DNA of 64,000 nucleotides, taken from positions 3,286,001 through 3,350,000 of the forward strand of contig NZ_CP151802.1 in NCBI RefSeq assembly GCF_038446665.1, given 5' to 3'. Of this stretch, positions 61,613-64,000 are shown in pieces. Position 1 is the stretch's first letter, and each line of letters begins with the position of its first letter. Below the pieces are notes generated by a model. That model was not told the origin of the DNA and searched no databases. It saw only the letters and a program-made list of their open reading frames with translations. This DNA is from Lysobacter sp. FW306-1B-D06B (lineage in GTDB: Bacteria; Pseudomonadota; Gammaproteobacteria; Xanthomonadales; Xanthomonadaceae). The translations under genes were made by a program, and so were the position numbers.

Positions 61613-64000
61613 TTACATATTCCTGCGGTACTCCCCACCGACGTCATACAGCGCATGGCTGATCTGTCCCAAAGAATGCGTCTTAACTGCCTCCATCAGG
61701 CTGGTAAACACATTCCGCCGCTCGCGGGCCGTAGCCTGTAGCGACTTCAGCCCCTCGGCCGCAAACCCATTGCGGTTGCCCTGATACCCGGCCACGTTAT
61801 CAATCTGCTGGCCCTTCTCGCTTTCGGTGGAGCGGATCAGTTCGATCTCGGTGACGATGTCGCCGCCGTGGTCCTTGGGCAGGAAGGTGTTGACGCCGAT
61901 CAGCGGGAGGCTGCCGTCGTGCTTCTTGTGCTCGTAGTACAGGCTTTCTTCCTGGATCTTGCCGCGCTGGTACATGGTGTCCATGGCGCCCAGCACGCCG
62001 CCGCGTTCGCTGATGGCTTCGAATTCCTTGTAGACGGCTTCTTCGACGATGTCGGTGAGCTTGTCGACGATGAAGCTGCCCTGCCAGGGGTTCTCGTTGA
62101 AGTTGAGCCCCAGCTCCTTGTTGATGATCATCTGGATGGCGACGGCGCGGCGCACGCTTTCTTCCGTGGGCGTGGTGATGGCTTCGTCGTAAGCGTTGGT
62201 GTGCAGGCTGTTGCAGTTGTCGAACAGCGCGTACAGGGCTTGCAGCGTGGTGCGGATGTCGTTGAACTGGATTTCCTGCGCGTGCAGGGACCGGCCGCTG
62301 GTCTGGATGTGGTACTTCATCATCTGGCTGCGTGCGGAGGCGCCGTAGCGCTCGCGCATGGCGCGGGCCCAGATGCGGCGGGCGACGCGGCCGATGACGG
62401 TGTATTCCGGGTCCATGCCGTTGCTGAAGAAGAACGACAGGTTGGGCGCGAAGTCGTCGATCTTCATGCCGCGCGCGAGGTAGTACTCCACGATGGTGAA
62501 GCCGTTGCTGAGCGTGAAGGCCAGCTGGCTGATCGGGTTCGCGCCGGCTTCGGCGATGTGGTAACCGCTGATGGACACCGAGTAGAAGTTGCGGACGTTC
62601 TTGTCCACGAAGTACTGCTGGATGTCGCCCATCATGCGCAGGGCGAACTCGGTGCTGAAGATGCAGGTGTTCTGCGCCTGGTCTTCCTTCAGGATGTCGG
62701 CCTGCACGGTGCCGCGCACGGTGGCGAGCGTCTGCGCCTTGATGTTTGCGTAGGTCTCGGCGTCGACGATCTGGTCGCCGGTGACACCCAGCAGGCCCAG
62801 GCCGAGGCCGTCGTTGGTTTCGGGCAGCATGCCGCTGTATTCGGGGCGCTTGCGGCCTTCGAACATTTTTTCGATCTTGTCGTGCGCTTCGTCCCAGCGG
62901 TGCTGGTCGGCGCGCAGGTACTTCTCGACCTGCTGGTCGATGGCGGTGTTCATGAACATCGCCAGGATGATCGGCGCCGGGCCGTTGATGGTCATCGACA
63001 CCGAGGTGCTGGGCGCGCACAGGTCGAAGCCGGAGTACAGCTTCTTCATGTCGTCCAGCGTGGCGATGTTGACGCCGGAGTTGCCGATCTTGCCGAAGAT
63101 GTCCGGGCGCACGGCGGGGTCTTCGCCGTAGAGCGTGACGCTGTCGAACGCGGTGGACAGGCGCGCGGCCGGCTGGCCGACGGACAGGTAATGGAAGCGG
63201 CGGTTGGTGCGCTCCGGCGTGCCTTCGCCGGCGAACATGCGGATGGGGTCTTCGCCGGTGCGGCGGTACGGGTACACGCCGCCGGTGTACGGGTAGTAGC
63301 CCGGCAGGTTTTCCTTCTGCAGGAAGGTCAGCAGTTCGCCCCAGCTCTTGTAGGTGGGCGCGGCGATCTTCGGGATCTTCTGGTGCGACAGCGATTCGCG
63401 GTAGTTCTCGACGCGGATGGTCTTGTCGCGGACCTGGTATTCGTTGACTTCGTCCGTGATGGACTTCAAGCGCGCGGGCCAGTCGCGCAGGAGCTTCAGC
63501 GCTTCGGACGTGAGCGACTGCACGGCGTCGTTGTAGCGCTGGCGGAGGGTGAGGAGGGTGCGGTCGACGGGCTGCCCTTCGACTTCGCCCTGCGGGCTAC
63601 GCTCAGGGCGAACGGTGTCGTTGAGAAGGTGCGCGGAGTCGTACAGATCCAGCGCCTTCGGCAGCGCGGCGTCACCCAGGTCGTGCAGCGATTGCCAGTA
63701 GCTCTGCGCGCGGTCGGCGGTCTCGGCCTGCGTTTCGATCTTCGCGTTGATGCCGCGGCCCTGCTCGGCGATCTCGGCGAGGTAACGCACGCGCGCGCCG
63801 GGAATCAGCACGGTGGCGCGCGGTTCCTTCAGCGAGGTGTCGAGTTCCGGCGTCCACTTGTCGGCCGGCAGTTGCAGCTTCTCGCGCAGCAGGCGGCACA
63901 GGTTGGCGAACATCCAGCTGATGCCGGGGTCGTTGAACTGGGAGGCAATGGTCGGGTAGACCGGGACGTCTTCGTCCTTGGTCGTGAAGGCTACGCGGTT
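61613..64000 (-). CDS. icmF: Fused isobutyryl-CoA mutase (C-terminal part; runs off the window)
   Basis: The last 795 residues of a B12-dependent acyl-CoA mutase of the IcmF type. The frame is open to the window edge, beginning in the linker after the G-protein chaperone domain. The mutase barrel shows [80 protein letters not shown] and [20 protein letters not shown], all typical of methylmalonyl/isobutyryl-CoA mutases. It isomerises isobutyryl-CoA and butyryl-CoA in the cytosol. The B12-binding and GTPase domains must lie beyond 64000. It is not the T6SS protein also called IcmF. Confidence 0.9.
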   Translation of the reverse strand, partial: NRVAFTTKDEDVPVYPTIASQFNDPGISWMFANLCRLLREKLQLPADKWTPELDTSLKEPRATVLIPGARVRYLAEIAEQGRGINAKIETQAETADRAQSYWQSLHDLGDAALPKALDLYDSAHLLNDTVRPERSPQGEVEGQPVDRTLLTLRQRYNDAVQSLTSEALKLLRDWPARLKSITDEVNEYQVRDKTIRVENYRESLSHQKIPKIAAPTYKSWGELLTFLQKENLPGYYPYTGGVYPYRRTGEDPIRMFAGEGTPERTNRRFHYLSVGQPAARLSTAFDSVTLYGEDPAVRPDIFGKIGNSGVNIATLDDMKKLYSGFDLCAPSTSVSMTINGPAPIILAMFMNTAIDQQVEKYLRADQHRWDEAHDKIEKMFEGRKRPEYSGMLPETNDGLGLGLLGVTGDQIVDAETYANIKAQTLATVRGTVQADILKEDQAQNTCIFSTEFALRMMGDIQQYFVDKNVRNFYSVSISGYHIAEAGANPISQLAFTLSNGFTIVEYYLARGMKIDDFAPNLSFFFSNGMDPEYTVIGRVARRIWARAMRERYGASARSQMMKYHIQTSGRSLHAQEIQFNDIRTTLQALYALFDNCNSLHTNAYDEAITTPTEESVRRAVAIQMIINKELGLNFNENPWQGSFIVDKLTDIVEEAVYKEFEAISERGGVLGAMDTMYQRGKIQEESLYYEHKKHDGSLPLIGVNTFLPKDHGGDIVTEIELIRSTESEKGQQIDNVAGYQGNRNGFAAEGLKSLQATARERRNVFTSLMEAVKTHSLGQISHALYDVGGEYRRNM

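Noticed and set aside
61613..64000. Interpretation of icmF as the T6SS membrane protein of the same name.
   Set aside because: The sequence has clear B12-dependent mutase motifs and none of the TssM features.

Overview
The window is GC-rich, densely coded DNA with alternating strands. It most resembles a Xanthomonadaceae/Lysobacteraceae gammaproteobacterium, Lysobacter-like. This rests on the gene families (Gum/Wz-type polysaccharide genes, XAC0095-like small protein, HWE kinase, many Tat-exported enzymes) and on three families of short palindromic intergenic repeats of a type common in this group. The species call is an inference. No rRNA, tRNA, CRISPR array or intact insertion sequence was recognised.

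Region 1 (1-14.7 kb) is an exopolysaccharide locus read entirely on the + strand. It holds a Wzc-type chain-length regulator fused to a tyrosine kinase, an asparagine-synthetase-like ATP pyrophosphatase without glutaminase domain, two paralogous Tat-type right-handed beta-helix proteins, a GT4 glycosyltransferase, a Wzx flippase, a pyruvyltransferase-like protein, a GT2 glycosyltransferase, an EpsG-like polymerase, a YdcF-like DUF218 protein and a GumB/Wza-type export lipoprotein. Many of these genes overlap by a few bases or nearly touch. Together they can assemble, decorate, flip, polymerise, export and trim an acidic Wzx/Wzy-type polysaccharide. The initiating sugar-phosphate transferase is not in the window.

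Region 2 (14.7-36.7 kb) is mainly housekeeping, stress and signalling. A GST is followed by a TerC-family transporter behind a putative yybP-ykoY manganese riboswitch. Next are a divergent HWE-kinase/response-regulator pair and a MarR-type regulator with a palindromic operator and a four-cysteine tail, which precedes thiol-redox genes. Then come a PLP decarboxylase, a CPA2 antiporter, a beta-lactamase-fold hydrolase, two YCII proteins, a dienelactone hydrolase and an unusual three-gene operon of two degenerate AroQ-fold proteins around a 68-residue protein. Inverted composite repeats flank the antiporter-hydrolase block.

Region 3 (36.7-54 kb) holds a GAF-GGDEF protein, a secreted peroxiredoxin and a reading frame joining an alpha/beta hydrolase to a MASE2-GGDEF cyclase without a stop codon. 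Behind it is a rearranged type VI secretion remnant: a DUF6708 gene joined to a VgrG N-terminal fragment, flanked by a duplicated 3' end of the GGDEF gene. An orphan PAAR protein, a GH18 enzyme, a Gfo/Idh/MocA oxidoreductase, an M14 peptidase and several unknown envelope proteins follow.

Region 4 (54-64 kb) contains a membrane-anchored Mrr-type nuclease, an Omp85/BamA-like barrel, a broken RsuA/RluF-type pseudouridine synthase, a DUF1456 protein, a Tat-exported NAD-epimerase-like protein and a decayed, less GC-rich AAA ATPase next to a highly structured palindromic leader. The window ends inside the fused isobutyryl-CoA mutase gene icmF.
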